Shown piece after piece: positions 17,530-25,505 of a stretch of 64,000 nt of DNA; positions within the stretch are counted from its first letter, which is position 1, and every line of letters starts with the position of its first letter. The notes below the pieces were generated by a model. It was given only the letters and a program-made list of their open reading frames with translations. It had not been told where the DNA came from and made no database searches. Source of the DNA: Oscillospiraceae bacterium (GTDB lineage: Bacteria > Bacillota > Clostridia > Oscillospirales > Oscillospiraceae); NCBI GenBank assembly GCA_018265835.1, contig JABLYK010000008.1:1-64000 (forward strand), in the 5' to 3' direction. The position numbers and the translations under genes were made by a program.

Positions 17530-18980
17530 TTCTGTTTCCTCTTCTCCAGTATTTCTGCGACGATCTCCCGCTCATCCATGTGGATCTTCGTCTTGCCGAT
17601 GATCTGATAATCCTCATGGCCCTTGCCGCAGAGGATGATCACATCGCCCTTGCCATGGTTTTCGATGGCGTACTCGATCGCCTCGCGGCGGTCGGGGCGC
17701 ACGACATACGGCGTGCGCGTCTCCTTCAGACCGGGCAGGATATCGGCAATGATGGCCTCCGGGTCCTCGGTGCGCGGGTTGTCGCTCGTGACGATGACGA
17801 AATCCGCTTTCTGGCCGGCAATGCGCCCCATCTTCGGGCGCTTGCCCCGGTCGCGGTCGCCCCCGCAGCCAAAGAGGATCACCAGCCGGCCGGGCGTGAA
17901 TTCGCGTACCGTGGTGAGAATGTTGTCAATCGCGTCGGGCGTGACGGCATAGTCGATGAGGATGGTGTAATCTCCGTCCGTTTCCACCACCTCCGCCCGG
18001 CCCTTGACGCCCTTGGAGGTCGCCAGCGCCGCCGCGCACTCCGGCAGCGTGACGCCCAGCGCCAGCGCGCACGCAATTACGCTCAGCGCGTTGTAGACGG
18101 AAAACATGCCGGGGATGCCGAGCTTCATACGCTCCAGGCTGTCGCCGGTCATGGCGACAAAGCGCACGCCGGGCGCAGACAGGCGGATGTCCTTTGCCAC
18201 CAGGTCGGCGTGATTGCTCTTCGCCGAGTAGGTATACATCGGGCACTGTGCGCGATCGAGCATCACCGGCGCCCACGGATCGTCGAGGTTCACCACGCCC
18301 TGATCGCACTGGGAAAACAGGAGCGCCTTCGCCTCGGCATAGGCCTCCATGGTTTTATGAAAGTCGAGATGATCCTGCGAAAGATTCGTAAAAATGCCGA
18401 CGGCGAACCGGATGCCTGCCACACGGTGCAGCACCAGCGAGTGGGAGGAGACCTCCATCACCGCATAGGTGCACCCCGCGTCCACCATCGCGCGCAGCAG
18501 CTTCTGCAGCTCATAGGAGTCGGGCGTGGTGTGCTCGGTGTGCAGCGCCTCATCGCCGATCAGGTTGGCGTTCGTGCCAATCAGCCCCACCTTCGCGCCG
18601 CGCGCCTGCTCCAGCACATGCTTGATGAGCGTGGTGGTCGTCGTTTTGCCGTTCGTGCCGGTGACGCCGATCATCCGCAGCTCGCGCGCGGGGTAGCCAA
18701 AGTAGGCGCAGCTCACCTGCGCAAGCGCAAGGCGGCTGTCTGCCACGAGGATATAGGGAACATCCGTCTCCGGCTTTCGCTGGCACAGCACGGCGGCCGC
18801 GCCCTTTTCCGTGGCCATGCCGATGAACCGGTGGCCGTCGGATTCATAGCCGCACACGGCAACGAACAGGTCGCCCGGCTGCGTCGTGCGGGAGTCAAAG
18901 CTGATGTCCCGGATTTCTGTTTCAAGCGCGGCGGTGCATTCGAGCACGCACACCTCGGAAAGCAGTTCTTTGAGTTTCAT
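17526..18980 (-). CDS. murE: UDP-MurNAc-tripeptide synthetase MurE
   Basis: 484 aa ATP-dependent ligase adding the third amino acid to UDP-MurNAc-Ala-Glu. The ATP loop GVTGTNGKTTTT and the C-terminal DNPRTEDP are present; DNPR is the motif associated with meso-diaminopimelate as substrate, so the wall is probably of the DAP type. The ATG at 18980 was preferred to one nine codons earlier because of the spacing to the GAGGGA site. It lies between the PASTA transpeptidase and mraY; murF is not in the cluster. Confidence 0.95.
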   Translation of the reverse strand: MKLKELLSEVCVLECTAALETEIRDISFDSRTTQPGDLFVAVCGYESDGHRFIGMATEKGAAAVLCQRKPETDVPYILVADSRLALAQVSCAYFGYPARELRMIGVTGTNGKTTTTTLIKHVLEQARGAKVGLIGTNANLIGDEALHTEHTTPDSYELQKLLRAMVDAGCTYAVMEVSSHSLVLHRVAGIRFAVGIFTNLSQDHLDFHKTMEAYAEAKALLFSQCDQGVVNLDDPWAPVMLDRAQCPMYTYSAKSNHADLVAKDIRLSAPGVRFVAMTGDSLERMKLGIPGMFSVYNALSVIACALALGVTLPECAAALATSKGVKGRAEVVETDGDYTILIDYAVTPDAIDNILTTVREFTPGRLVILFGCGGDRDRGKRPKMGRIAGQKADFVIVTSDNPRTEDPEAIIADILPGLKETRTPYVVRPDRREAIEYAIENHGKGDVIILCGKGHEDYQIIGKTKIHMDEREIVAEILEKRKQK

Positions 18981-19003
18981 AACGGGTCCCTCCGTCGTTC
19001 GTA

Positions 19004-21331
19004 TCAATATCTGCCGATCATGCTGGTATCGTTCGTGACGAGCGTCACTTCCACGACCGTTCCGTGCTCCACAAGCGTGCCCGATGCAATGCTCTGCCCG
19101 GAAATGATCTGCGATGTGCTCGTGATCGAGCTGTTCGTGCGCAGATACAGCCCGTAGGCTGCGAGCCGGTCGCGCGCCGTCTCGTACGTCAGATTCGTCA
19201 GATCCGGCATCTGCTCCTGCTCGGCGGATGGTTCCGATCCCGCATAGAGCAGGATGGTACTGCCGCTCGCTACAACCGTGGAGCCGCCGGGAAGCTGCTG
19301 CGTGATCTTGTCGCCGTCGCCGATGACGCGGACGTTCAGGCCCACCTCCTGCAGCGCGGCCTTCGCCTGCTCGACCGTGAGACCGGTGACGTTCGGCACG
19401 GTCTTATCCATGTAGGTTTTTTCCGTATCGGTGTATTCCGGCTCGACGCCCATATACGGCAGAATGTCGGCCATCATTTTGCCCACTGTGGGCGCGGCCA
19501 TCTGGCCGCCGCTGATGTAGATGCCGCAGTCGTTGCTCGGCGTGTCCAGCAGCACGAGGATCACGATCTGCGGGTCGTCCGCCGGCGCGACGCCGATGAA
19601 CGAGACGATGTATTCCTTCGGGCCGCCCGCCACGTCCTGCGCGACCTTTTCAGACGTGCCGGTCTTGCCGCCGATGCGGTAGCCCGCGACGTAGGCATTT
19701 TTGCCGGTGCCGTCCACCGGATCGCCGACGACCTTCTCCAGAATCTCGCGCACCTTGGCGCTCGTCTGCTCGCTGACAACCTGCCGCACGACCGTCGGTT
19801 CGCTCGCCGAGACGATCTTGCCGCTGCTGTCGGTCACGTTCTTGACCACATACGGCTTCATCAGGTTGCCGCCGTTGACGCACGCGCTCACCGCAGTGAT
19901 GAGCTGCAACGGCGTGATGGTAAATGTCTGGCCGAAGGAGGCCGACGCAAGCTGCGAGAGGTTTTCCGTGTCGTAGAACGTGTTCTGGCTCCACCAGATG
20001 CTGCCGCTCTCGCCTGCGAGGTCAATGCCGGTCTTGGCCGTGAGCGTGGCATCCATGTTCTCTGTCAGGTTCAGGAAGCCGAAGGCTTCCGCATATTTGT
20101 AAAACGTCTGCGCGCCGACCTTCTGGCCGATCTGCACGAGCGCGACGTTGCAGGAATGCTGAATCGCCTGCGTGAGCGTCTGCGAGCCGTGGCCGCCGGT
20201 CTTCCAGCACTTCAGCGGGTCGGTTCGGCCGAGCACGTTCGTGGTACCGCCGCAGTAGAAGGTGGAATTATCGTCCACCAGGCCTTCCTCCAGCGCCATG
20301 GCCAGCGTGATGATTTTGAATGTGGAGCCAGGCTCATACGTATCAGACAGCGCCTTGTTGCGCCACTGAAGCTGCTGCGCCGCGCTGCGCAGCTCCGCCG
20401 CTTCCTCGTCGTTTTCCGCTGCATCGATCTCCGCCTGTGCCTCCTCGCTGACCGCCTGATAGTCGTTCAGGTCAAAATTGCCGAGCGAGGCCATGCCCAG
20501 AAGCGCGCCGGTTTTGGGATCCATGGCGATTGCCGCCGCGCCGTTTTGCACGTCGTAGTCCTCCACGGCCTGCTGCAGGTGCTTTTCCATGTAATACTGA
20601 ATGGTCGCGTCGAGCGTGAGCGTCACATTCTCGCCGTTGGAGGCGTCGTAATAGTCCTCATAATCGACGAAGAGCATATCCGTGCCGTTGCGGTCCGTGG
20701 CGCGCACCACGCGTCCCTTGCTGCCGGACAGCGCATCGTCATAGCGGTTTTCAATGCCGGACAGGCCGCTGTTGTCCGTTCCGACAAAGCCGATGATGTG
20801 CGCGGCCAGGCTGCCGTAAGGATAATAGCGCTTGGTATCCGCCTCGATCTTGACGCCGACGATGTCGTTTTCTTCCTTGAACGCGCGCACCTGATCGGAG
20901 ACGTCGCTCTCCACCTTGCGCGCGACGACCTTATACCACGACTTGGTATCGGAGGTCATCTCCAGAATCTTGCCATAGTCCACGCCCAGAATTTCAGACA
21001 GGCTGCGCGCGATCAGCACGGGATCTTCGTCATACTTCGTGATCTCCGCCGGGCTGACGAAAATGGTGTCCACCGACGCGCTTTTGGCGAGGATTTTGCC
21101 GTTCGTATCATAGATGGTACCGCGGGAGGCGGCGATCTCCGTTTCGCGTACCTGCTGTGAAATCGCCATATTTTGATACTCGTCGTGCTGAATCACCATA
21201 ACCTGATACAGCTTTGCCACAAGGACTAAAAATGCGACGATGCCGCACACCACCAACAGGAAAAGTGTGCGGCGAAGCATCATGCTATTGGGTCTGCGGG
21301 CGTTCTGACGCCCAGAGGTTCCTTTGGCCAT
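19004..21331 (-). CDS. Class B penicillin-binding protein with PASTA domains (SpoVD/PBP2X type)
   Basis: 775 aa peptidoglycan D,D-transpeptidase. One N-terminal transmembrane anchor (about 20-43), the PBP dimer domain, then the transpeptidase domain with the active serine Ser336 in GSTFK, the SCN-type motif HSCNVAL and the KTGTSEK motif. Two PASTA repeats close the protein (about 640-705 and 708-770), ending in a short tail. Its dcw position matches division PBPs (FtsI/PbpB) and the sporulation paralogue SpoVD. Since no second such gene is present, I cannot tell whether it serves vegetative division, the spore cortex or both. Confidence 0.93.
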   Translation of the reverse strand: MAKGTSGRQNARRPNSMMLRRTLFLLVVCGIVAFLVLVAKLYQVMVIQHDEYQNMAISQQVRETEIAASRGTIYDTNGKILAKSASVDTIFVSPAEITKYDEDPVLIARSLSEILGVDYGKILEMTSDTKSWYKVVARKVESDVSDQVRAFKEENDIVGVKIEADTKRYYPYGSLAAHIIGFVGTDNSGLSGIENRYDDALSGSKGRVVRATDRNGTDMLFVDYEDYYDASNGENVTLTLDATIQYYMEKHLQQAVEDYDVQNGAAAIAMDPKTGALLGMASLGNFDLNDYQAVSEEAQAEIDAAENDEEAAELRSAAQQLQWRNKALSDTYEPGSTFKIITLAMALEEGLVDDNSTFYCGGTTNVLGRTDPLKCWKTGGHGSQTLTQAIQHSCNVALVQIGQKVGAQTFYKYAEAFGFLNLTENMDATLTAKTGIDLAGESGSIWWSQNTFYDTENLSQLASASFGQTFTITPLQLITAVSACVNGGNLMKPYVVKNVTDSSGKIVSASEPTVVRQVVSEQTSAKVREILEKVVGDPVDGTGKNAYVAGYRIGGKTGTSEKVAQDVAGGPKEYIVSFIGVAPADDPQIVILVLLDTPSNDCGIYISGGQMAAPTVGKMMADILPYMGVEPEYTDTEKTYMDKTVPNVTGLTVEQAKAALQEVGLNVRVIGDGDKITQQLPGGSTVVASGSTILLYAGSEPSAEQEQMPDLTNLTYETARDRLAAYGLYLRTNSSITSTSQIISGQSIASGTLVEHGTVVEVTLVTNDTSMIGRY

Positions 21332-21381
21332 GTCTGTCTCCTTGTTCGCGCAGTGAGGATAGTATCATCTTACAGGCCGGC

Positions 21382-21924
21382 TCAGTTGAAATATTCCACA
21401 AGGGAAGAAATAAAGTCGCCGAATCGGTCTGCCAGCCCCACATGCTCCGCGTCCTCGGCAAGAATGACCGCCTTGTCCTGCGCGGTGCTGTTGACGTAGT
21501 AGAGCTGGTCGCTGCGGGGCTTCTGCATGCCCAGCTCGTTGATGGCGTAGTCCTCGATCTCCGTCAGGTTGAACGCGCTCTCATAGCCGATGAGGAGCTT
21601 ATCCTGCTCCTCCTGCAGCGTGGCGACATGACTCTCCAGCTCGGAGACAGCCTCCGATGCAGTGCTGAGCTGGGCGCGCGCCATCAGCGACAGCGCCAGC
21701 AGCACGGCGGCAAGCGCAAAGCCGAGCACCGCCAGCGGCGAGATGGCCTGCTTGGGAACGGCGACGGTTTCCGGAACGACTTCCTCCACCGTCCGTGGAG
21801 CGGCGGGGATATCCACCGGCGCGCTGTAGAGGTACTCCTCTGCCGCCGGGCGGCTCAGATCATAAGCAAGGCTGCCGTTGACTGCGTTGCCGGGGTATGT
21901 TCTTTTGACGGCTGCTTTTGCCAT
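21382..21924 (-). CDS. ftsL: FtsL-like cell division protein
   Basis: 180 aa. A variable cytoplasmic N-terminus of about 60 residues, one transmembrane helix (ISPLAVLGFALAAVLLALSL) and an extracellular coiled coil (STASEAVSELESHVATLQEEQDKLL) followed by the FtsL-like segment IEDYAINELGMQKP. It would form the FtsQLB complex that activates the septal synthase. Sequence conservation in FtsL is weak; the call rests on topology and on position between rsmH and the PBP gene. The start at 21924 has an AAAGGA site; the longer frame is antisense-like and lies inside rsmH. Confidence 0.82.
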   Translation of the reverse strand: MAKAAVKRTYPGNAVNGSLAYDLSRPAAEEYLYSAPVDIPAAPRTVEEVVPETVAVPKQAISPLAVLGFALAAVLLALSLMARAQLSTASEAVSELESHVATLQEEQDKLLIGYESAFNLTEIEDYAINELGMQKPRSDQLYYVNSTAQDKAVILAEDAEHVGLADRFGDFISSLVEYFN

Positions 21925-21937
21925 AATGTTTCCTTTC

Positions 21938-22870
21938 TCAGATACGTTCCGCGACCCGGAGCTTGGCGCTGCGGGAACGCGGGTTGGATTCCAGTTCCTC
22001 CGGAGCGGGAAGAATCGGCTTGCGCGTGACGCTTCTGAGCGTTTGCACAAAGCCGCAGGTGCAAACGGGGAACTCCCGTGGACAGGTGCAGCCGTTTTCC
22101 CGTGCTGCAATGCCGGTCTTCACGATGCGATCCTCCAGAGAGTGAAAGCTGATGACGGCGATGCGTCCGCCGGGACGGAGCTTGTCCGGCGCGGTGGCCA
22201 TCATGGCACGCACGGCCTCCAGCTCGTCGTTCACGGCGATGCGGATGGCCTGAAAGGTGCGCTTGGCCGGATGCTGCTTTTCGCGCAGCGCGGCGGCGGG
22301 CATGGCGCTGCGGATGACCTCCACAAGCTGCAGCGTGGTGCGGATCTCCCGCTGCTCCCGCTCGCGGACGATAGCCGCGGCGATGCGGGGCGCGTAGCGC
22401 TCCTCGCCGTAATCATAGAGAATGCGGCGGAGTTTTTCCTCCGGCCAGCGGTTGACAATGAACCATGCATTGAGATTGTCCGTCTCGTCCATGCGCATGT
22501 CGAGCGGCGCATCGTGCATGTAGGAAAAGCCGCGCTCGCTCTCATCGAGCTGCGGAGAGGACACGCCGAGGTCGAAGAGCATTCCGTCCACCGCGTCAAT
22601 GCCGAGATCGTCCAGAATCTCCGCCGTGTCGCGGAAGTTGCCGTGCACAAGCTGCACACGGTCTCCATAGGGTCTCAGCCGTTCGCCCGCGCGGCGGATT
22701 GCCGTCTCGTCCCGGTCAATACCGATGAGCTTTCCGGTGGTCAGCCGCCTGGCAATCTCCTCAGAGTGGCCGCCCATGCCGAGCGTCCCGTCCACATAGA
22801 TGCCTTCAGGCCGGATGCTGAGGCTGTCGATGCATTCCGGAAGCAGCACGGAAACATGTTTTGCTTCCAT
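21938..22870 (-). CDS. rsmH: 16S rRNA m4C1402 methyltransferase RsmH (MraW)
   Basis: 310 aa SAM-dependent enzyme that N4-methylates C1402 in the decoding centre of 16S rRNA. Motifs: the N-terminal HVSVLLPECID, the SAM loop DGTLGMGGHSEEI, DLGVSSPQLDE and the C-terminal RSAKLRVAERI typical of the family. Its ATG overlaps the mraZ stop by one base (TGATG), so translation is probably coupled. Confidence 0.96.
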   Translation of the reverse strand: MEAKHVSVLLPECIDSLSIRPEGIYVDGTLGMGGHSEEIARRLTTGKLIGIDRDETAIRRAGERLRPYGDRVQLVHGNFRDTAEILDDLGIDAVDGMLFDLGVSSPQLDESERGFSYMHDAPLDMRMDETDNLNAWFIVNRWPEEKLRRILYDYGEERYAPRIAAAIVREREQREIRTTLQLVEVIRSAMPAAALREKQHPAKRTFQAIRIAVNDELEAVRAMMATAPDKLRPGGRIAVISFHSLEDRIVKTGIAARENGCTCPREFPVCTCGFVQTLRSVTRKPILPAPEELESNPRSRSAKLRVAERI

Positions 22871-23286
22871 CAGAAATCCAGCTCCTCCATGACTGCCGCG
22901 ATGTTCTCCGGCAGCGTCTCCTGCTCGTAGATCGCGTTCCAGCTCTCGCTGTCCCAAAACTCCGCGTGGTTGTTGCTGCCGACAACGGTGACGTTCTTCA
23001 CCAGCCCCGCGAAATCGCGCAGGTTCTGCGGCAGCAGGATGCGGCCCTGCCCGTCCAGCTCACATTTGGCGGCGTAAGCGAACAGCGGGCGCATTTTGCG
23101 CTGCTTCACATACGGCATGGCGTTGACCTTATCGGAAAACACCTGCCAGTTTTCCGCACTGTACGCAGACAGGCACTTGTCCATCGACAGCGTCACATAA
23201 AACACGTCGCCCAGCTCTTCCCGGAGCTTTGCGGGGATAAAGAGTCTGCCTTTGGCGTCCAGACTGTGCTGATAGACACCGGTCAT
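22870..23286 (-). CDS. mraZ: MraZ, transcriptional regulator of the dcw cluster
   Basis: 138 aa with two AbrB-like swapped-hairpin repeats, each with the DxKGR motif or its variant (DAKGRLFIP near the N-terminus, DGQGRILLP in the second half). MraZ binds direct repeats upstream of its own operon and controls dcw transcription. Such repeats are present here at 23361-23400. First gene of the cluster. Confidence 0.96.
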   Translation of the reverse strand: MTGVYQHSLDAKGRLFIPAKLREELGDVFYVTLSMDKCLSAYSAENWQVFSDKVNAMPYVKQRKMRPLFAYAAKCELDGQGRILLPQNLRDFAGLVKNVTVVGSNNHAEFWDSESWNAIYEQETLPENIAAVMEELDF

Positions 23287-23360
23287 CTCTGTCTCCCCCT
23301 CTCCGAAAAATTCTGTGCGCCGGTGGTGCGGTCCTCATTGGGAGGGTTGTGAAAATGCTG

Positions 23361-23400
23361 TGCACTTTTGTTGCACTTTGCTCCACTTCTCCCCACTTTG
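23361..23400 (-). promoter_or_regulatory. MraZ-binding direct repeats
   Basis: On the minus strand GTGGGGAGAA, GTGGAGCAAA, GTGCAACAAAA and GTGCACAGCA follow each other with a 10-11 bp step (GTGG, GTGG, GTGC, GTGC). MraZ operators in other bacteria are short G-rich repeats with this spacing. They lie directly downstream of the -10 box, over the expected transcription start, which suits autoregulation. Confidence 0.75.
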
Positions 23401-23408
23401 TATTCCTT

Positions 23409-23437
23409 ATTATAGAGGGAAGCCCATCAAAAAGCAA
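23409..23437 (-). promoter_or_regulatory. Promoter of the dcw cluster
   Basis: On the minus strand TTGCTT (23432-23437), a 17-bp spacer and a perfect TATAAT (23409-23414), followed at once by the MraZ repeats. Confidence 0.85.
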
Positions 23438-23706
23438 GTAAAAAATTGTCGATTTCTTCTTGAGAAATCATACCATCTGCACGGCATGATGTCGTTTTCC
23501 CAATAAGCACAACACCTTGTGGCCGCGCCTGCGGGGGACACAAAGCGCGGCACAAAATATGGATTCATCTGGATAACTGACCGCGCCGGAAAGTCTGTTT
23601 TTTCGCCCACATCCGCAAAAATTTCGGCAAAAACGCAAAAAGCCGCCGCCGGCGTCAGAAGAAGCTCGCTCCATTCCGCTTCCGTCAACCGCCGAAAGCT
23701 CCACAT
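23410..23706 (-). CDS. Doubtful small ORF upstream of the dcw promoter
   Basis: 98 aa with an AAGGAGGG site close to the ATG. The first ~45 residues look protein-like (LTEAEWSELL, then a hydrophobic/acidic stretch), but the rest is irregular and the last codons lie across the dcw promoter. It resembles no family I know. It may be a short real gene, a decayed one, or chance. The rest of the 23287-23842 gap holds the dcw promoter, the MraZ repeats and two hairpins, one of them (23728-23762) a perfect GC-rich stem just before this ORF. Confidence 0.25.
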   Translation of the reverse strand: MWSFRRLTEAEWSELLLTPAAAFCVFAEIFADVGEKTDFPARSVIQMNPYFVPRFVSPAGAATRCCAYWENDIMPCRWYDFSRRNRQFFTCFLMGFPL

Positions 23707-23786
23707 TCGCTCCCTCCTTCTTCCTTTTCGCGGCGCGCCCCTTCCTTCGGGGCGCGCCGCGAGATTTCGGAGGTGTCCGGGGCGCA

Positions 23787-23823
23787 AAAAACCCGCCGCC
23801 GGAAAATCCGGCGGCGGCTTTTT
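23787..23823 (-). terminator. Terminator after the coiled-coil protein gene
   Basis: GCCGCCGCCGGA - aaa - TCCGGCGGCGG type stem followed by a T run on the minus strand. It lies about 20 bases past the stop codon of the gene at 23843-24406. Confidence 0.8.
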
Positions 23824-23842
23824 GCTTGTTCGGTTTTGGGAC

Positions 23843-24406
23843 TCACGCCTCCTGCGGCTCCTCCTCAGGCGCTTCTTCGAAGGTGATCTTCGGCTGCTGG
23901 GGCTGCGGCGCGGCGGTGCCCATGGCGGCGCGGACGCCGGCGCGGGTCTGCTGGACGCCTCCGAGCGCTGCGGAGATGGTCTCCTCCGTGCGGCGGAGCA
24001 TGTCCTCGCAGAACTCGCTGGAGGCGCGGCGAAGCTGCTGTGCTTTGCTCTCAGCCGTGGAGAGCATTTCGCTGCTGCGGGATTCCGCCTCGGCCAGCAT
24101 TTCGCTGCTGCGCGCTCTGGCGATGCGCACGATCTCCTGCCCGTCCACGAGCGCGCGGGCGCGCTCCTCGGCCTGATTGCGGATCCCCTCCGCCTCGCGC
24201 TTGGCGTTGTTGATAAACTCGTTGCGCGCGGAGACCAGACGCTTAGCCTCTGCCAGCTCGACTGGGAGCGCGGTCTTGATCTCATCGAGGATTTCCAGAA
24301 TTTTATCGCGTTCCACGATGCATTTTTCGTTTCCGAGGGGAACGCCCCACGCCTCGGACACCATTGTATAGAGCATTTCGATGAGTTCCATGACTTCCTG
24401 ATCCAT
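23843..24406 (-). CDS. Coiled-coil protein, unknown function
   Basis: 187 aa. Residues about 30-150 are strongly charged and helical with heptad character (ELAEAKRLVSARNEFINNAKREAEG, then two SSEML repeats), and the C-terminal 40 residues are Pro/Gln/Glu-rich. No transmembrane segment or catalytic motif is seen. Such proteins next to coaD in Clostridia are often annotated loosely as ATPase or DivIVA-like; I see no nucleotide-binding motif. A structural or cell-division scaffold is possible but unproven. It follows coaD by 74 bases and has a good GGAGG site. Confidence 0.7.
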   Translation of the reverse strand: MDQEVMELIEMLYTMVSEAWGVPLGNEKCIVERDKILEILDEIKTALPVELAEAKRLVSARNEFINNAKREAEGIRNQAEERARALVDGQEIVRIARARSSEMLAEAESRSSEMLSTAESKAQQLRRASSEFCEDMLRRTEETISAALGGVQQTRAGVRAAMGTAAPQPQQPKITFEEAPEEEPQEA

Positions 24407-24480
24407 TTTTGTAGCCTCCCATATCGTTTTCCGATCCAGTTTCGGTGCTGCGGGGTGTCGCTTGTTTCAGAGAATGATTG

Positions 24481-24966
24481 TTACTTCCGGGCATGCTCCA
24501 TCACATCGTCAATGATCTCGCACGGTACAAACTCGGTGAGATCCGCGCCGTAGGACGCCATTTCCTTGACGACGGACGAGCTGAGGAACGTATATTTTTC
24601 ACTGGCGGTCAGAAACATGGTATCCAGATCGGGATTGAGCTTTTTGTTGATGAGCGCCATTTGAAATTCGTTTTCAAAATCGGTATTCGCGCGCAGCCCC
24701 TTGACGATGACCGCGCCCTCCTCGAACTGGTTTGCGTACTCCGCAACCAGCCCGTCAAACGTCGTGACCTTCACATTCGGAAAGCGGGAGACCACACGCC
24801 GCGCCAATTCCACACGCTCCTCGCGCGTAAACATGGGGTGCTGTTTCCCTGCGTTTTTCATGATGCATACGACGACCTGATCGAAAATGCCGGACGTCCG
24901 GCGGATGATATTCAGATGCCCCAGCGTCATAGGGTCGAAGCTGCCGGGGTAGATTGCTGTTTTCAT
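24481..24966 (-). CDS. coaD: Phosphopantetheine adenylyltransferase
   Basis: 161 aa, the family length. It makes dephospho-CoA from 4'-phosphopantetheine and ATP, the fourth step of CoA synthesis. The nucleotidyltransferase motif GSFDPMTLGH and the C-terminal LSSSVVKE (ISSTxVR type) are present, as is the ligand loop IVKGLRANTDFENEFQM. It overlaps rsmD by 4 bases. Confidence 0.96.
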   Translation of the reverse strand: MKTAIYPGSFDPMTLGHLNIIRRTSGIFDQVVVCIMKNAGKQHPMFTREERVELARRVVSRFPNVKVTTFDGLVAEYANQFEEGAVIVKGLRANTDFENEFQMALINKKLNPDLDTMFLTASEKYTFLSSSVVKEMASYGADLTEFVPCEIIDDVMEHARK

Positions 24967-25505
24967 GCCTGTGTTCCCTTTCCGTAGAGGGTCAGTTTAA
25001 TTTTGCCGTAACCGCGCTCCCGCGCCTTATAATACGGTGCCGGAACGTCCGGCAGCGCCTTTTCACGACGGCTTTCGCAGACTATTATACCACCATCGGT
25101 CAGTATGTCAAATTTTATAACAGCTTGCAGCGCTTTGTCAAGCAGTCCCGTATCATAGGGCGGGTCCAGGAAAATCAGGTCGAACTGCCCGCAGCCGCCG
25201 AGATAGCCGATGGACTCCGTCTGCACGACCCGGCCCTCCAGCCTGCAAGCCGCGAGATTCGCGCGCACAAGCTTCACGGCGTCCGTGCTTTCGTCCACAA
25301 ACACGGCGGACGCCGCGCCGCGGCTGAGCGCCTCGATGCCGAGCTGCCCCGTGCCCGCGAACAGATCCAGCACGCGCCGGCCCTCGATGTCAAACTGGAT
25401 GGTATTGAAGATGGCCTCCTTCACGCTGTCCGTCGTCGGGCGGATGGCCATGCCCTCCGGCTCGCGCAGCCTTCTGCCGCGCGCCGTACCTGTGATTACT
25501 CGCAT
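24963..25505 (-). CDS. rsmD: 16S rRNA m2G966 methyltransferase RsmD
   Basis: 180 aa. The SAM-binding loop VLDLFAGTGQLGIEALSRGA and the catalytic FLDPPYD motif identify the RsmD family, which N2-methylates G966 of 16S rRNA during small-subunit assembly. rsmD-coaD is a conserved pair in Firmicutes. It overlaps uvrC by 10 bases. Confidence 0.93.
   Translation of the reverse strand: MRVITGTARGRRLREPEGMAIRPTTDSVKEAIFNTIQFDIEGRRVLDLFAGTGQLGIEALSRGAASAVFVDESTDAVKLVRANLAACRLEGRVVQTESIGYLGGCGQFDLIFLDPPYDTGLLDKALQAVIKFDILTDGGIIVCESRREKALPDVPAPYYKARERGYGKIKLTLYGKGTQA

Noticed and set aside
17493..19157. Very long plus-strand open frame opposite murE
   Set aside because: It lies antisense to a clear MurE, is rich in Arg/His/Ala as expected of a GC-rich shadow frame, and has no family motif.
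19064..21160. A 698-codon plus-strand frame opposite the PASTA PBP
   Set aside because: Antisense shadow of a clear PBP with STFK and KTGT motifs; composition typical of high-GC frame shadows.
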